From: Lysobacterales bacterium
GTDB taxonomy: Bacteria; Pseudomonadota; Gammaproteobacteria; Xanthomonadales; Marinicellaceae
Length of the DNA: 64,000 nucleotides
Reading direction: 5' to 3'
NCBI GenBank assembly: GCA_026982315.1
Contig: JALSHI010000005.1
Location: 1-64,000, forward strand
The position numbers were made by a program, and so were the translations under genes. Under the pieces are notes generated by a model. It had not been told where the DNA came from, made no database searches, and was given only the letters and a program-made list of their open reading frames with translations. Below, piece after piece: positions 1 through 8,718 of this stretch (position 1 is its first letter; each line of letters begins with the position of its first letter).

Positions 1-968
1 CCAAGGTTGTTGCGGTTGATGAAACATCGCCCAACAGCGCCCGCATTGTGCTGGAGCCTTTGGAAAGAGGTTTTGGCCACACACTGGGTAATGCATTTCG
101 CCGCATTCTGCTGTCCTCCGTGCCAGGTGCCGCAATCACGGAAGTGGAAATTGATGGTGTTCAGCACGAATTTTCCGTTCTGGAAGGCGTCCAGGAAGAT
201 GTTTTGGAAATCTTGCTCAACCTCAAAGGGGTTGCGATTCGCCTGGATGACCGGGAAGAAGCTGAGCTGACGCTGAAAAAAACCGATGGTGTGGTTACCG
301 CCGGAGATATTCAGGCACCTGAAGGAGTGACCATTGCTAATCCCGAGCATGTCATTTGCCACCTGTCTGACAATGCCACCATCAGCATGAAAATGCAGGC
401 GCGTGAGGGCATTGGCTATGAATCTGCGGTTTCTCGTAAAAGCAGTGAAGACGAAGACCGGGCCATTGGTCGTTTGCTGCTGGATGCCAGCTATTGCCCG
501 GTCAAGCGTGTGGCTTATGATGTCGAAAACGCCCGGGTGGAGCAGCGAACCAACCTCGACAAGCTGATTCTTGATATTGATACGGACGGCTCTGTCACAG
601 CCGAGGAAGCCATTCGTACTGCGGCGCGGATTCTGGTTGAGCAAATGGCGGTCTTTATTGACTTTACGGTTACAGCGCCGACTGAAGAAAACAAGGAAGA
701 GGAAAAGCTGAACCCGATTCTGCTCAAACCCATTGATGAGCTGGAACTGACAGTGCGTTCAGCGAATTGTCTGAAAGCCGAAAACATTCAGTATATCGGT
801 GATTTGATTCAGCGCACAGAAGTCGAGCTGCTGAAAACCCCCAATTTAGGTAAAAAGTCGCTGAATGAAATCAAGTCGGTACTGGCCGACCTGGGGCTGA
901 CTCTGGGCGTGCGCCTTGATAATTGGCCACCGGCTGCCATTCGTACCACTGAACGCCTTTTGGGCTAA
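1..968 (+). CDS. rpoA: RNA polymerase alpha subunit, 5' end outside the window
   Basis: Alpha subunit of RNA polymerase. Its N-terminal domain dimerises and nucleates core assembly; its C-terminal domain contacts UP elements and activators. The reading frame is open from base 3, and the residues before the first in-frame GTG (position 48) already match the family, so the gene begins upstream and lacks only about 20 codons here. The conserved [23 protein letters not shown] block is visible at the start. A helix-hairpin-helix alpha-CTD follows an acidic linker ([11 protein letters not shown]), with the LRSANCLK-like stretch and the [13 protein letters not shown] segment. rplQ follows after 35 bases, the standard order at the end of the ribosomal protein alpha operon. 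Confidence 0.98.
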   Translation, partial: KVVAVDETSPNSARIVLEPLERGFGHTLGNAFRRILLSSVPGAAITEVEIDGVQHEFSVLEGVQEDVLEILLNLKGVAIRLDDREEAELTLKKTDGVVTAGDIQAPEGVTIANPEHVICHLSDNATISMKMQAREGIGYESAVSRKSSEDEDRAIGRLLLDASYCPVKRVAYDVENARVEQRTNLDKLILDIDTDGSVTAEEAIRTAARILVEQMAVFIDFTVTAPTEENKEEEKLNPILLKPIDELELTVRSANCLKAENIQYIGDLIQRTEVELLKTPNLGKKSLNEIKSVLADLGLTLGVRLDNWPPAAIRTTERLLG

Positions 969-1003
969 CAACAACAAATAATTTTAGGAATTGGTGATTT
1001 AAA

Positions 1004-1393
1004 ATGCGTCATCGTAAATCAGGTCGTAAACTTAATCGCAATAGTGCCCATCGCAAGGCGATGTTCCGCAACATGGCGGTTTCCCTGTTTGATCATGAGT
1101 TGATCAAAACCACCTTGCCCAAGGCAAAAGAGCTTCGCCGTGTGGCCGAACCGTTGATTACTCTGGCCAAAAACGACACGGTCGCCAACCGTCGTCTGGC
1201 TTTTTCCCGCCTGCGTGACAAGGATGTGGTCAAGAAGCTTTTTGAAGAGCTCGGCGAGCGTTATCAAGAGCGCCCGGGTGGGTATTTGCGTATTCTCAAG
1301 TGCGGCTTCCGCAAGGGTGACAATGCGCCGATGGCTTATGTTGAGCTGGTGGATCGTCCCCGCAAAGCAGAAGAGCCTGAAGCGGCTGAATAA
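1004..1393 (+). CDS. rplQ: 50S ribosomal protein L17
   Basis: Large-subunit ribosomal protein bL17, last gene of the rpoA operon. The N-terminus [20 protein letters not shown] is the family hallmark, and the 129 residues match the usual bacterial length of about 127. The C-terminal tail is acidic (EEPEAAE), common in gammaproteobacteria. It lies 35 bases after rpoA, and a strong terminator follows 26 bases after the stop, closing the operon. Confidence 0.98.
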   Translation: MRHRKSGRKLNRNSAHRKAMFRNMAVSLFDHELIKTTLPKAKELRRVAEPLITLAKNDTVANRRLAFSRLRDKDVVKKLFEELGERYQERPGGYLRILKCGFRKGDNAPMAYVELVDRPRKAEEPEAAE

Positions 1394-1418
1394 GCGTTTT
1401 CGTCAACGCATAATAGAA

Positions 1419-1445
1419 GCCCGGTTATCCACACCGGGTTTTTTT
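1419..1445 (+). terminator. Rho-independent terminator after rplQ
   Basis: A hairpin with stem CCCGGT (1420-1425) and ACCGGG (1433-1438) is followed at once by seven T residues (1439-1445). It lies 26 bases after the rplQ stop and ends the rpoA-rplQ transcript. Confidence 0.85.
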
Positions 1446-1596
1446 ATGCCCGGATGAAGCCTGGTGTATGGTTTGACCGTTTTGATAAAAACGGCTTTTC
1501 AACCTTTCTGCTTTTGGCCGGTTTTGGGGAGGAAAGGCTGGATTCTGTCCTGAAACAAGGTATGATATTTTGCCTGATTCAAGTGGTTATTTCCCC

Positions 1597-2112
1597 ATGC
1601 AGTTAAAACATTATCGACTAATGACTGCGTTACCGGTTTTCGGCAGCGTTGCGCTTTTGGCTTTTGCCTATTACCAGGAATACGTCAATTATCTGGATCC
1701 TTGCCCGCTGTGCATGTTGCAAAGGGTGATTGTGGCCATTCTTGGCGGTCTTTTTTTGTTGGCGTTGTTAACCCCGGTCTATCGAAAGCTTTGGCGAGGC
1801 TTTTTGGGTGTGCTGTTAATCCTGTTTTCCCTGTTTGGCGTAGGCGTGGCTCTGCGCCATGTATGGCTACAATCCTTACCGCCGGAGCAGGTGCCTGATT
1901 GTGGTCCGGGATTAGGCTTTATGTTCGATCATTACCCTTTTCAGGATTTTATTACCCAGGTGTTAAGCGGGTCTGGCGAGTGCGCGGAGGTTTCCTGGCG
2001 GTTTCTTGGTTTGTCCATGCCAGCCTGGATGGTGGTCGTTTTTGGGATTTATCTGCTATACAGTTTATGGTGGATGACACGTTCGATAGACACTCACTGC
2101 TTGCGGAGATAA
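1597..2112 (+). CDS. dsbB: Disulfide bond formation protein B
   Basis: Inner-membrane quinone reductase that reoxidises the periplasmic thiol oxidase DsbA and passes the electrons to ubiquinone or menaquinone. About 171 residues with four hydrophobic segments. The first periplasmic cysteine pair is Cys36-Pro-Leu-Cys39; the second is Cys102 (PDCGPG) and Cys129 (SGECAE), both as expected. I chose the ATG at 1597; the longer frame from 1570 would need a TTG start and adds nine residues before the usual N-terminus. The DAHP synthase gene starts three bases after the stop, so the two are probably co-transcribed, though no functional link is evident. No dsbA is in the window. Confidence 0.93.
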   Translation: MQLKHYRLMTALPVFGSVALLAFAYYQEYVNYLDPCPLCMLQRVIVAILGGLFLLALLTPVYRKLWRGFLGVLLILFSLFGVGVALRHVWLQSLPPEQVPDCGPGLGFMFDHYPFQDFITQVLSGSGECAEVSWRFLGLSMPAWMVVVFGIYLLYSLWWMTRSIDTHCLRR

Positions 2113-2115
2113 TAG

Positions 2116-3471
2116 ATGCAACCCATTTCCCTACCCAAAAACTGGACCCCGTCAAGCTGGCAAAGTTTTCCGGCCAAGCAACAGGCGCATTATGATGACC
2201 CAGAAGCGCTGCAAAGCGCTCTGGATACCCTGGCGTCTTTGCCTCCACTGGTCACTTCCTGGGAAGTGATGTCCCTGAAAGGGTTGCTGGCTGAAGTCCA
2301 GGCCGGCAAACGGTTTTTATTGCAAGGCGGTGATTGTGCCGAAAGTTTTGCTGACTGCAACCCATCCATCATTTCCAACCGGCTTAAAGTATTGTTACAA
2401 ATGAGCCTGGTGCTGATTCATGGTTTGCATATGCCGGTGGTACGGGTGGGCCGTTTTGCTGGCCAGTTTGCCAAGCCGCGTTCCATTGACACTGAAACGC
2501 GTGACGGCGTGACTCTGCCGTCGTATCGGGGCGACCTGGTGAACGATCAGAGCTTTACCGCAGAGGCCCGCCGTCCCGATCCGCAGCGGCTTTTGCAAGG
2601 CCATGCCAATTCGGCCATCACCATGAATTTTGTTCGCGCCCTGATTGAAGGCGGCTTCGCGGACTTGCACCACCCTGAGTATTGGGATCTTGACTGGATG
2701 GCGCATTCTGAACAGTATCGGGAGTATCAGGAATTGGTTAAATCCATCTCCGATTCTGTCCACTTTTCTGAAATCCTGGCTGGGCGAAAGCTCAATAACC
2801 TCTCACGGGTGGATTTTTTTTCCTCCCACGAGGCCTTGCACTTGCCTTATGAGCAGGCATTGACCCGGCAGGTGCCGCGGCAATGGGGCTGGTTTAATTT
2901 GTCCACGCATTTTCCCTGGATAGGTTTGCGGACCAACGATGTGGATGGGGCGCATGTGGAATTCCTGCGTGGTATCCGCAACCCGGTGGGGGTCAAGGTT
3001 GGCGCGGATACGTCTTCGGCGGATTTGGTGCGTTTAGCCTCTTTACTGAACCCGCAACGAGAAGCTGGCAAACTGCTCTTTATCCATCGCCTGGGCGCCG
3101 AGCATGTGGAGGACGCCTTGCCGCGCATGATTCAGGCCATGCAAAAATCCGGCCATGAAGTCATCTGGAGCTGCGACCCCATGCATGGCAATACAGAAAG
3201 CACGCAGAATGGCTTTAAAACCCGGCGTTTTGAGAATATCCGTAATGAACTGGAGTTGTCTTTCCAGATCCACAAGAAAATGGGCTCGCATTTGGGCGGT
3301 GTGCACCTGGAGCTAACCGGGGAAAATGTCACCGAGTGCCTGGGTGGTGCCCGCGAGCTGGTGGAAGCAGACCTGCACAAGGCCTATAAGTCCCAGGTGG
3401 ACCCTCGATTGAACTATGAGCAATCACTGGAGCTGGCCATGGCCATCGTCGGGCAATTCCAACGGCTGTAA
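2116..3471 (+). CDS. Class II (plant-type) 3-deoxy-7-phosphoheptulonate synthase
   Basis: DAHP synthase condenses phosphoenolpyruvate and erythrose 4-phosphate in the first step of the shikimate pathway to aromatic amino acids. The 451-residue protein belongs to the class II (AroA-II) family, not the AroF/G/H type of Escherichia coli. Diagnostic blocks are LLQGGDCAESF near residue 75, MPVVRVGRFAGQFAKPRS near 105, PVGVKVGADTSS, WSCDPMHGNT and GGVHLELTGENVTEC. Length and motif order are complete, so a full enzyme is expected in the cytoplasm. Class II enzymes are regulated differently from AroFGH, but nothing in this sequence shows how. It is separated from dsbB by three bases. Confidence 0.95.
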   Translation: MQPISLPKNWTPSSWQSFPAKQQAHYDDPEALQSALDTLASLPPLVTSWEVMSLKGLLAEVQAGKRFLLQGGDCAESFADCNPSIISNRLKVLLQMSLVLIHGLHMPVVRVGRFAGQFAKPRSIDTETRDGVTLPSYRGDLVNDQSFTAEARRPDPQRLLQGHANSAITMNFVRALIEGGFADLHHPEYWDLDWMAHSEQYREYQELVKSISDSVHFSEILAGRKLNNLSRVDFFSSHEALHLPYEQALTRQVPRQWGWFNLSTHFPWIGLRTNDVDGAHVEFLRGIRNPVGVKVGADTSSADLVRLASLLNPQREAGKLLFIHRLGAEHVEDALPRMIQAMQKSGHEVIWSCDPMHGNTESTQNGFKTRRFENIRNELELSFQIHKKMGSHLGGVHLELTGENVTECLGGARELVEADLHKAYKSQVDPRLNYEQSLELAMAIVGQFQRL

Positions 3472-3612
3472 GCATACGCTGACACCCGTTGGTTGAGGTG
3501 TCCGCCTCTTCCGCAATTGGGGCAGGCAATTCGCTTCTGACCGGTGGTCATTTGACCGCTTGGTTAGCGTGCTTTGGTGTAAAATGCTCGCTCTTCAAGC
3601 GGGAGAATCCCT

Positions 3613-4860
3613 GTGTCCAAGCGTATTTGCGTTTATTCTGAAATTGGCCGGCTGAATACCGTACTGATTCATCAGCCAGGCCCTGAAATGGAAAACATGA
3701 CACCCGCCACGGCGGCTGATGTCTTGTTTGATGACATACTCAATCTGGATTTGGCCCTGGCCGAACACCGGCAGTTAACCGGTGTTTTACGGCGTGTGGC
3801 GGACGTGCTCGAATTCGCCGAATTGTTGGAAGATATTCTTGCCGATGAAAAAGTCAAACTGGGATTGTTGCAACAAGTTTGCCAGTTGCACCATTGTCAG
3901 GAGCTGGTGGATGACCTGATGGCGCTACCGGCGCCTCAGTTGGCGCGCCAGCTTTTTGAAGGTACCTTGCAGCGCAAGGACAGCCTGGAAAAGTTCCTCA
4001 ACCCGTCGCCGCATGCCATTCCCCCTTTACCCAACGCCTTTTTTACCCGGGATGCCAGTATGTGTGTCTATGACCATGTGGTGATAGGCTCCATGGCACA
4101 TAAAATCCGGTTGACTGAGTCATTACTGCTACGGGCGATTTTCAAGCATCATCCGCGGTTAAAGGGGCATGGCTTTTTACTGGATGGCACTCAGGCCGGA
4201 TCGGACCAGTTGACGGTGGAAGGGGGCGATGTGCTGGTTATCCGAGACGATTTGGTGGTGCTGGGCTATAGTGAACGCACCTCGCCCCAGGCCATTGACT
4301 TCCTCGCCCGTCAGCTATCCCAGGGCAAGTCGCGTTTCAGTGTTGTGGCTGTTGAGTTGCCAAAGCAGCGGGCCACCATTCATCTGGACATGATTTTTAC
4401 CATGCTTGATGTCGATACCTTCATGATTTTTCCGCCACTGATTACCGGGGCCGGCAAATGCAAGGCGTATCACATGCAATTGTCCGATGGTCAGGTGCGT
4501 CGTATTGACAAGTACTCAGGGCTACCCAAGGCCTTGCGCAGCCTGGGCATGGAAATCAATATGGTGCCGTGTGGTGGTGATGATCCGTTCCGTCAGGAGC
4601 GGGAGCAATGGACCAGCGGGGCTAATTTCTTTGCCTTTGCTCCGGGGCAGGTGTTGGGCTTTGCCCATAACACCGGCACGCTGGATGCGCTCAACCGGGC
4701 CGGTTATGAGGTGGTGCATGCCAATGAAATTATCACCGGTAAAAAAGAAATTGGCAGTGGGAAAATCGCTGTGGCCATGGATGGCGCGGAGCTGTCCCGG
4801 GGTGGCGGTGGTTGCCGTTGTATGACCATGCCCATTTGCCGTCAACCGGTGGAGTGGTAA
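3613..4860 (+). CDS. arcA: Arginine deiminase
   Basis: Hydrolyses L-arginine to citrulline and ammonia, the first step of the arginine deiminase pathway. The 415-residue guanidino-modifying enzyme keeps the family sites: an FTRD block near residue 146, EGGDVL near 205, HLDMIFTMLD near 256, and a C-terminal GGGGCRCMTMP block whose Cys403 aligns with the catalytic cysteine. The start is a GTG at 3613 preceded by GGGAGAA. Ornithine carbamoyltransferase (arcB), carbamate kinase (arcC) and the antiporter (arcD) are all absent nearby. The gene is instead coupled to uup by a TAATG overlap. The enzyme assignment is firm; the pathway role is uncertain. Confidence 0.9.
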   Translation: MSKRICVYSEIGRLNTVLIHQPGPEMENMTPATAADVLFDDILNLDLALAEHRQLTGVLRRVADVLEFAELLEDILADEKVKLGLLQQVCQLHHCQELVDDLMALPAPQLARQLFEGTLQRKDSLEKFLNPSPHAIPPLPNAFFTRDASMCVYDHVVIGSMAHKIRLTESLLLRAIFKHHPRLKGHGFLLDGTQAGSDQLTVEGGDVLVIRDDLVVLGYSERTSPQAIDFLARQLSQGKSRFSVVAVELPKQRATIHLDMIFTMLDVDTFMIFPPLITGAGKCKAYHMQLSDGQVRRIDKYSGLPKALRSLGMEINMVPCGGDDPFRQEREQWTSGANFFAFAPGQVLGFAHNTGTLDALNRAGYEVVHANEIITGKKEIGSGKIAVAMDGAELSRGGGGCRCMTMPICRQPVEW

Positions 4861-6761
4861 TGCCGCTGATAACACTGCGGGATGTGCGGGTGGACTTTGG
4901 CGCAGCCCCTGTGCTGGATGGTGTCAGTTTATCCATCCACAAAGGGCAAAAACTGAGCTTGATCGGCCGCAATGGCGAGGGCAAATCGACTTTGCTGAAG
5001 CTGCTTAATCAGGAGATTGAGCCTGAAAGTGGTGAAATACTGCGCCGTGATGGTGTGCGCGTGGCGATGATGGCGCAACAGGTGCCTGAAAGCTGGCAGG
5101 GGACTGTTTTTGACGTGGTGGCCCGGGCATTGGCAGAAGATGGTCAACGCCTGATTCGCTATCATCAGTTATTGCAGGATGCGCCGGACAGTCAGGAACT
5201 GGCGGATATTCAGCAAGCGCTCACGGAAGCCGATGCCTGGCCTTTTCTCAACCGCATTGAAACGGTGATTAGTCAACTGGGTCTGGGCGCTGAAGCAGAT
5301 TTTTCGGCATTGTCCGGGGGAGTTAAACGGCGGGTGGTGCTGGCACGCGCTTTGGTGTGCCAGCCGGATATTCTTTTGTTGGATGAGCCCACCAATCATC
5401 TCGACATTGAGTCCATTCAGTGGCTGGAAAAATATATTCGCAATCTGAACATTGCTGTGGTGTTTGTGACTCATGACCGGGCCTTTTTGCGTGCCGTGGC
5501 CACAGGCATACTGGAACTGGATCGGGGCAAAATTTTTGCCTATGACTGCGATTACGACACCTATGTGCGCCGACGCGAAGAACGGCTGCATGCTGAAGCC
5601 CGGCAATGGCAGCGCTTTGACAAAAAACTGCAAGCCGAGGAGGCGTGGATTCGTCAGGGAATCAAGGCCCGCCGCACCCGCAATGAAGGCCGGGTGCGGC
5701 AATTGCAGGCCATGCGGCAGGCGCGTCTGGCCAGGAGGCAAATGGGTGCACAGGCCCGGGCATCAGTCAACGTGGCCGAGGCCTCGGGAAAAAAGGTCAT
5801 TGTGGCTCACAAAATCTCCAAATCCTATCAGGACAAGCCCCTGATTGATCGTTTTAGCACCCGTATCTGGCGGGGGGACAAGGTAGGCATTATTGGCCCC
5901 AATGGCGTGGGCAAAACCACATTGGTCAAGATTTTGCTCAAGCAGTTGGCGCCGGATAGCGGCAGTGTCAAGCACGGCACCAGTCTGGAAATTGCCTATT
6001 TTGACCAGCTGCGCGAAAGTATCAATGACGATGACACCGTGCGCAACAACCTGAATTTGGGCACGGATGAGGTGATGGTCAATGGCAAGCCCAGGCATGT
6101 CATGGCCTATTTGCAGGATTTTCTGTTTTCTCCGGATAAAATCATGGGTCCGGCCAAGGTACTCTCCGGCGGTGAGCGCAACCGCTTGTTGCTGGCGCGG
6201 CTATTTGCCAGGCCATCCAATGTGCTGGTGCTGGATGAACCCACCAATGACCTTGATATGGAAACCCTGGATTTGCTTCAGGAGCAATTGCTGGAATACC
6301 CTGGCACGGTGCTGTTGATATCCCATGATCGGGATTTCATTGATCAGGTGGCCACGCAAACATTTGTCTTTGAGGGTGATGGACGCATTCAGGAATATGT
6401 GGGCGGTTACAGCGACTACTTGCGTCAACGGCCGGCCGTCGCGAGTGACAGCACGCCAGCGACAAAACGGGGCGAGGATTCAGCAAAAAACAGCAAGGCT
6501 ACGGCCTCGGCAAAAGAAAACCCGCAAGGCAGCGGTAAGCTGACATACAAACTGCAGCGGGAACTGGCCAGTTTGCCCGGAGAGATTGAAAAGCTGGAAA
6601 AAAGGCTTGCGCATCTGGAGGAAGAAATGGCCGCACCGGATTTTTACACCGGCCCGCCGCACCGTATCAAGCAAGCCACCGCCAAGCAGAAGGAGCTCCG
6701 CCAGCAATTGGACGCTAAATATCAGCGTTGGGACGAACTGGAGTCGATGTCCTCCACATAG
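4860..6761 (+). CDS. uup: ABC-F family ATPase Uup
   Basis: Soluble ABC-F protein with two ATPase cassettes and no membrane domain. Uup proteins act on ribosomes and have been linked to suppression of transposon excision. First cassette: Walker A GRNGEGKST, signature LSGGVKRRV, Walker B ILLLDEPTNHLD. Second: GPNGVGKTT, LSGGERNRLLLA, VLVLDEPTNDLD. An arginine-rich linker lies between them. The last 70 or so residues form the charged coiled-coil extension that distinguishes Uup from shorter relatives. The start is the ATG at 4860, which shares its A with the arcA stop codon; the frame upstream lies inside arcA and is not used. About 633 residues, normal for the family. Confidence 0.93.
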   Translation: MPLITLRDVRVDFGAAPVLDGVSLSIHKGQKLSLIGRNGEGKSTLLKLLNQEIEPESGEILRRDGVRVAMMAQQVPESWQGTVFDVVARALAEDGQRLIRYHQLLQDAPDSQELADIQQALTEADAWPFLNRIETVISQLGLGAEADFSALSGGVKRRVVLARALVCQPDILLLDEPTNHLDIESIQWLEKYIRNLNIAVVFVTHDRAFLRAVATGILELDRGKIFAYDCDYDTYVRRREERLHAEARQWQRFDKKLQAEEAWIRQGIKARRTRNEGRVRQLQAMRQARLARRQMGAQARASVNVAEASGKKVIVAHKISKSYQDKPLIDRFSTRIWRGDKVGIIGPNGVGKTTLVKILLKQLAPDSGSVKHGTSLEIAYFDQLRESINDDDTVRNNLNLGTDEVMVNGKPRHVMAYLQDFLFSPDKIMGPAKVLSGGERNRLLLARLFARPSNVLVLDEPTNDLDMETLDLLQEQLLEYPGTVLLISHDRDFIDQVATQTFVFEGDGRIQEYVGGYSDYLRQRPAVASDSTPATKRGEDSAKNSKATASAKENPQGSGKLTYKLQRELASLPGEIEKLEKRLAHLEEEMAAPDFYTGPPHRIKQATAKQKELRQQLDAKYQRWDELESMSST

Positions 6762-6843
6762 ACGCAAACAGCCGTTGGCTTTACGGGGCGCGGCTGGATG
6801 TGAGTCTTTTTTGTTGTACAGAATAGCGAGTTTGTGTGATGGG

Positions 6844-7335
6844 CTACTCCAACGGATTATCTGGCTGCTCATCGGGAATGGAACCGTCAGGGCAGGGGCG
6901 AAACCGGCAGTGGTTGTCCGGATCGCGGCCAACCCAGCTTCCGTCTGGGCATTGGCGGACGTCCTGGGGGCAGAATACCTGACTTTTGGATTCGGGCGCC
7001 GTTTTCTTTTCCCCGGCGGCTGCCTGTTTGGTTTTTTCGGTCATGGCTGTCTCCGGCTGCGGGCAGGGAAAGAACTGGCATTGATTGTTGGGGTCGCGGC
7101 CGACGCTGGTGACGCCGTCGGGGCAGAGTCGGGCATCCTTGGGGCAAGCCGCTGGCGGGGATTGTTTAATGGATGTTTCCGGTTTTGATGTGGATGGCTG
7201 GGGCAGAGCGGATGCAGACGACGTGCGCTCGCCCTCGCAGGCTGACACGAGCAAGGCACTCAGCACGAGCAGACCCCAGTGGATTGTTCTGCTTAACTTC
7301 AGGGAAGAAACATGGTGACTGCCGAGTGATTTCAT
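6844..7335 (-). CDS. Lipoprotein with two copies of a Cys-rich CPDG-GRDPxN motif
   Basis: Probable lipoprotein of 163 residues, function unknown. A basic N-terminus and hydrophobic stretch lead to the lipobox LVSAC with Cys33. The mature part is a low-complexity Ser/Pro/Thr-rich linker carrying two copies of a motif of about 28 residues, near 64-92 and 122-149. The pattern is CPxDxxxCPDG, then VGRDPxNxC, then two to three residues and FxPCP or RPCP. Each copy has four or five cysteines at matching spacing, suggesting a small disulfide- or metal-stabilised module. The start at 7335 overlaps the stop of the acetyltransferase gene by four bases and has GGGAGAA upstream. It reads convergently with uup. 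Confidence 0.75.
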   Translation of the reverse strand: MKSLGSHHVSSLKLSRTIHWGLLVLSALLVSACEGERTSSASALPQPSTSKPETSIKQSPPAACPKDARLCPDGVTSVGRDPNNQCQFFPCPQPETAMTEKTKQAAAGEKKTAPESKSQVFCPQDVRQCPDGSWVGRDPDNHCRFRPCPDGSIPDEQPDNPLE

Positions 7336-7850
7336 GAGATTTTTTTCTCCCAAAACAGGGCGTGGCCCATGGCCGGGTCAAGCTCGTAAGGGGCAAAGCC
7401 AAATTTTTCATAGCTTTTTTTGGCCGGGGTATTGCCTTCCACCACTTCCAGAGTCAGTTTGCAGGCTCCGCGGTTTTTGGCCAGCTCTTCCACTTTCTCC
7501 AATAACCGGTGGCTGATTTTTAGCCCTCTGAATTCTGGCCGAACCACCACGTCATGAATGTTGACCAGTGGTTTGCAGGCAAAAGTGGAAAAGCCCTCGA
7601 AGCAATTCACAAGCCCGGCGGGACGGTCATCCACATAGGCAATGACGCTGAACGCATCGGGGCGCTTTGCCAGGGCCTGCGGCAGATGTTGCTTGACCGC
7701 TTCATCCAGGGGCTGTCCGCCACCGGCTGGGTCGCGGGCATAGCTGTCAAGTAAGTCCACCAGGTCCTGCGCCTGGCGCGGGTGGTGATAATCCACCAGC
7801 ACCAGACGCAATGCAGGGGCTTGCTGATTTGATATGGGATTATTCATCAC
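7332..7850 (-). CDS. GNAT family N-acetyltransferase
   Basis: Predicted acetyl-CoA-dependent acetyltransferase of 172 residues; substrate unknown. The GNAT core is visible: VNIHDVVVRPEFRGLKISHRLL corresponds to beta-4 and the acetyl-CoA pyrophosphate loop (the canonical Q/RxxGxG/A is present as RGLKIS), and EVVEGNTPAKKSYEKFGF is the usual motif B tail. The first 11 bases overlap the end of the BI-1 family gene upstream, and its stop overlaps the lipoprotein start. The three genes are therefore translationally linked. Confidence 0.8.
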   Translation of the reverse strand: MMNNPISNQQAPALRLVLVDYHHPRQAQDLVDLLDSYARDPAGGGQPLDEAVKQHLPQALAKRPDAFSVIAYVDDRPAGLVNCFEGFSTFACKPLVNIHDVVVRPEFRGLKISHRLLEKVEELAKNRGACKLTLEVVEGNTPAKKSYEKFGFAPYELDPAMGHALFWEKKIS

Positions 7851-8616
7851 GCAACTTGGCCAGTAAGCGCAGCATTTCCAGATACAGCCACACCAGCGTC
7901 ATCAACAAGGTGAACGCGCCAAACCACTCCATGTATTTGGGCGCACCCTGGGCACTGGCTTTTTCAATAAAATCAAAGTCCAGCGCCAGATTCATGGCCG
8001 CAATCACCACTACAAATAAACTGAAAGCGATGCCCAAGGGGCCGGATTCGTGAATCAATGGCACTTGCACGCCAAAAAAGCCCAGCACCATGGCCAGCAA
8101 GTAATACAGCATGATTCCGCCGGTGGCATAGAAGATGACTTTGCGGAAGGTGTCGTTGACTTTAATCAGGCCGGTTTTATAGGCCAGCAGCATGGCGCCC
8201 AAGGTGGCGAAGGTGGCGCCCACAGCGGATACCACAATACCCGGGAATTTTAATTCGAACATGGCCGAGATGGCACCCATGGCCAATCCTTCAAGCGCAG
8301 CATAAAGTGGTGCGGTGATAGGTGACCACTCGGGTTTGAAAATGGTGGCCAGTGCGACGATAAACCCACCAATCAGACCGACCCAGATTAACGGCGTGGT
8401 TGCCGCAGCGTCACCCATGGCAAAACCTGTCATGGCTTTTTGCCATGTCCAGGCGGCCGTGGCGATAGCGATAAGCAACAGCAGGCCGGTTTTGTTGACG
8501 GTGCCGTCAATGGTCATGACCTGGGAGCGGTCTACTACTAGCTCATCGCGCGGTCCCAAGCTGATTTGCGCGGTTTGCTCCAGGGTTTTCAAAGCAGGAT
8601 TGGATGAGCGAAACAT
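7840..8616 (-). CDS. BI-1/YccA family integral membrane protein
   Basis: Member of the Bax inhibitor-1/YccA (TMBIM) family, 258 residues with seven hydrophobic segments after a soluble N-terminus of about 50 residues. The family includes E. coli YccA, an inhibitor of the FtsH protease, and calcium-leak channels such as BsYetJ; I cannot tell which role applies. The MFRSSNPAL start and the IEKASAQGAPKYMEWFGAFTLLMTLVWLYLEMLRLL end are typical of the 12-segment-free bacterial subgroup with actinobacterial and proteobacterial members. I chose the ATG at 8616, which has a perfect AAGGAG seven bases upstream, over the longer frame from 8703. Confidence 0.88.
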   Translation of the reverse strand: MFRSSNPALKTLEQTAQISLGPRDELVVDRSQVMTIDGTVNKTGLLLLIAIATAAWTWQKAMTGFAMGDAAATTPLIWVGLIGGFIVALATIFKPEWSPITAPLYAALEGLAMGAISAMFELKFPGIVVSAVGATFATLGAMLLAYKTGLIKVNDTFRKVIFYATGGIMLYYLLAMVLGFFGVQVPLIHESGPLGIAFSLFVVVIAAMNLALDFDFIEKASAQGAPKYMEWFGAFTLLMTLVWLYLEMLRLLAKLRDE

Positions 8617-8718
8617 GTCATTCTCCTTAAAGTGTTTCGTTACTGTTGAGGTTAGGTTTATGGGGTTTGTGAGAAGCTCAATCAAGTATAACAGTTTTGG
8701 CAATAATCGTTATCGCCC

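Noticed and set aside
3472-3612. Possible tRNA or small RNA between the DAHP synthase gene and arcA
   Set aside because: A GACACC/GGTGTC hairpin at 3481-3502 is present, but there is no cloverleaf and no T-run; nothing further supports an RNA gene.
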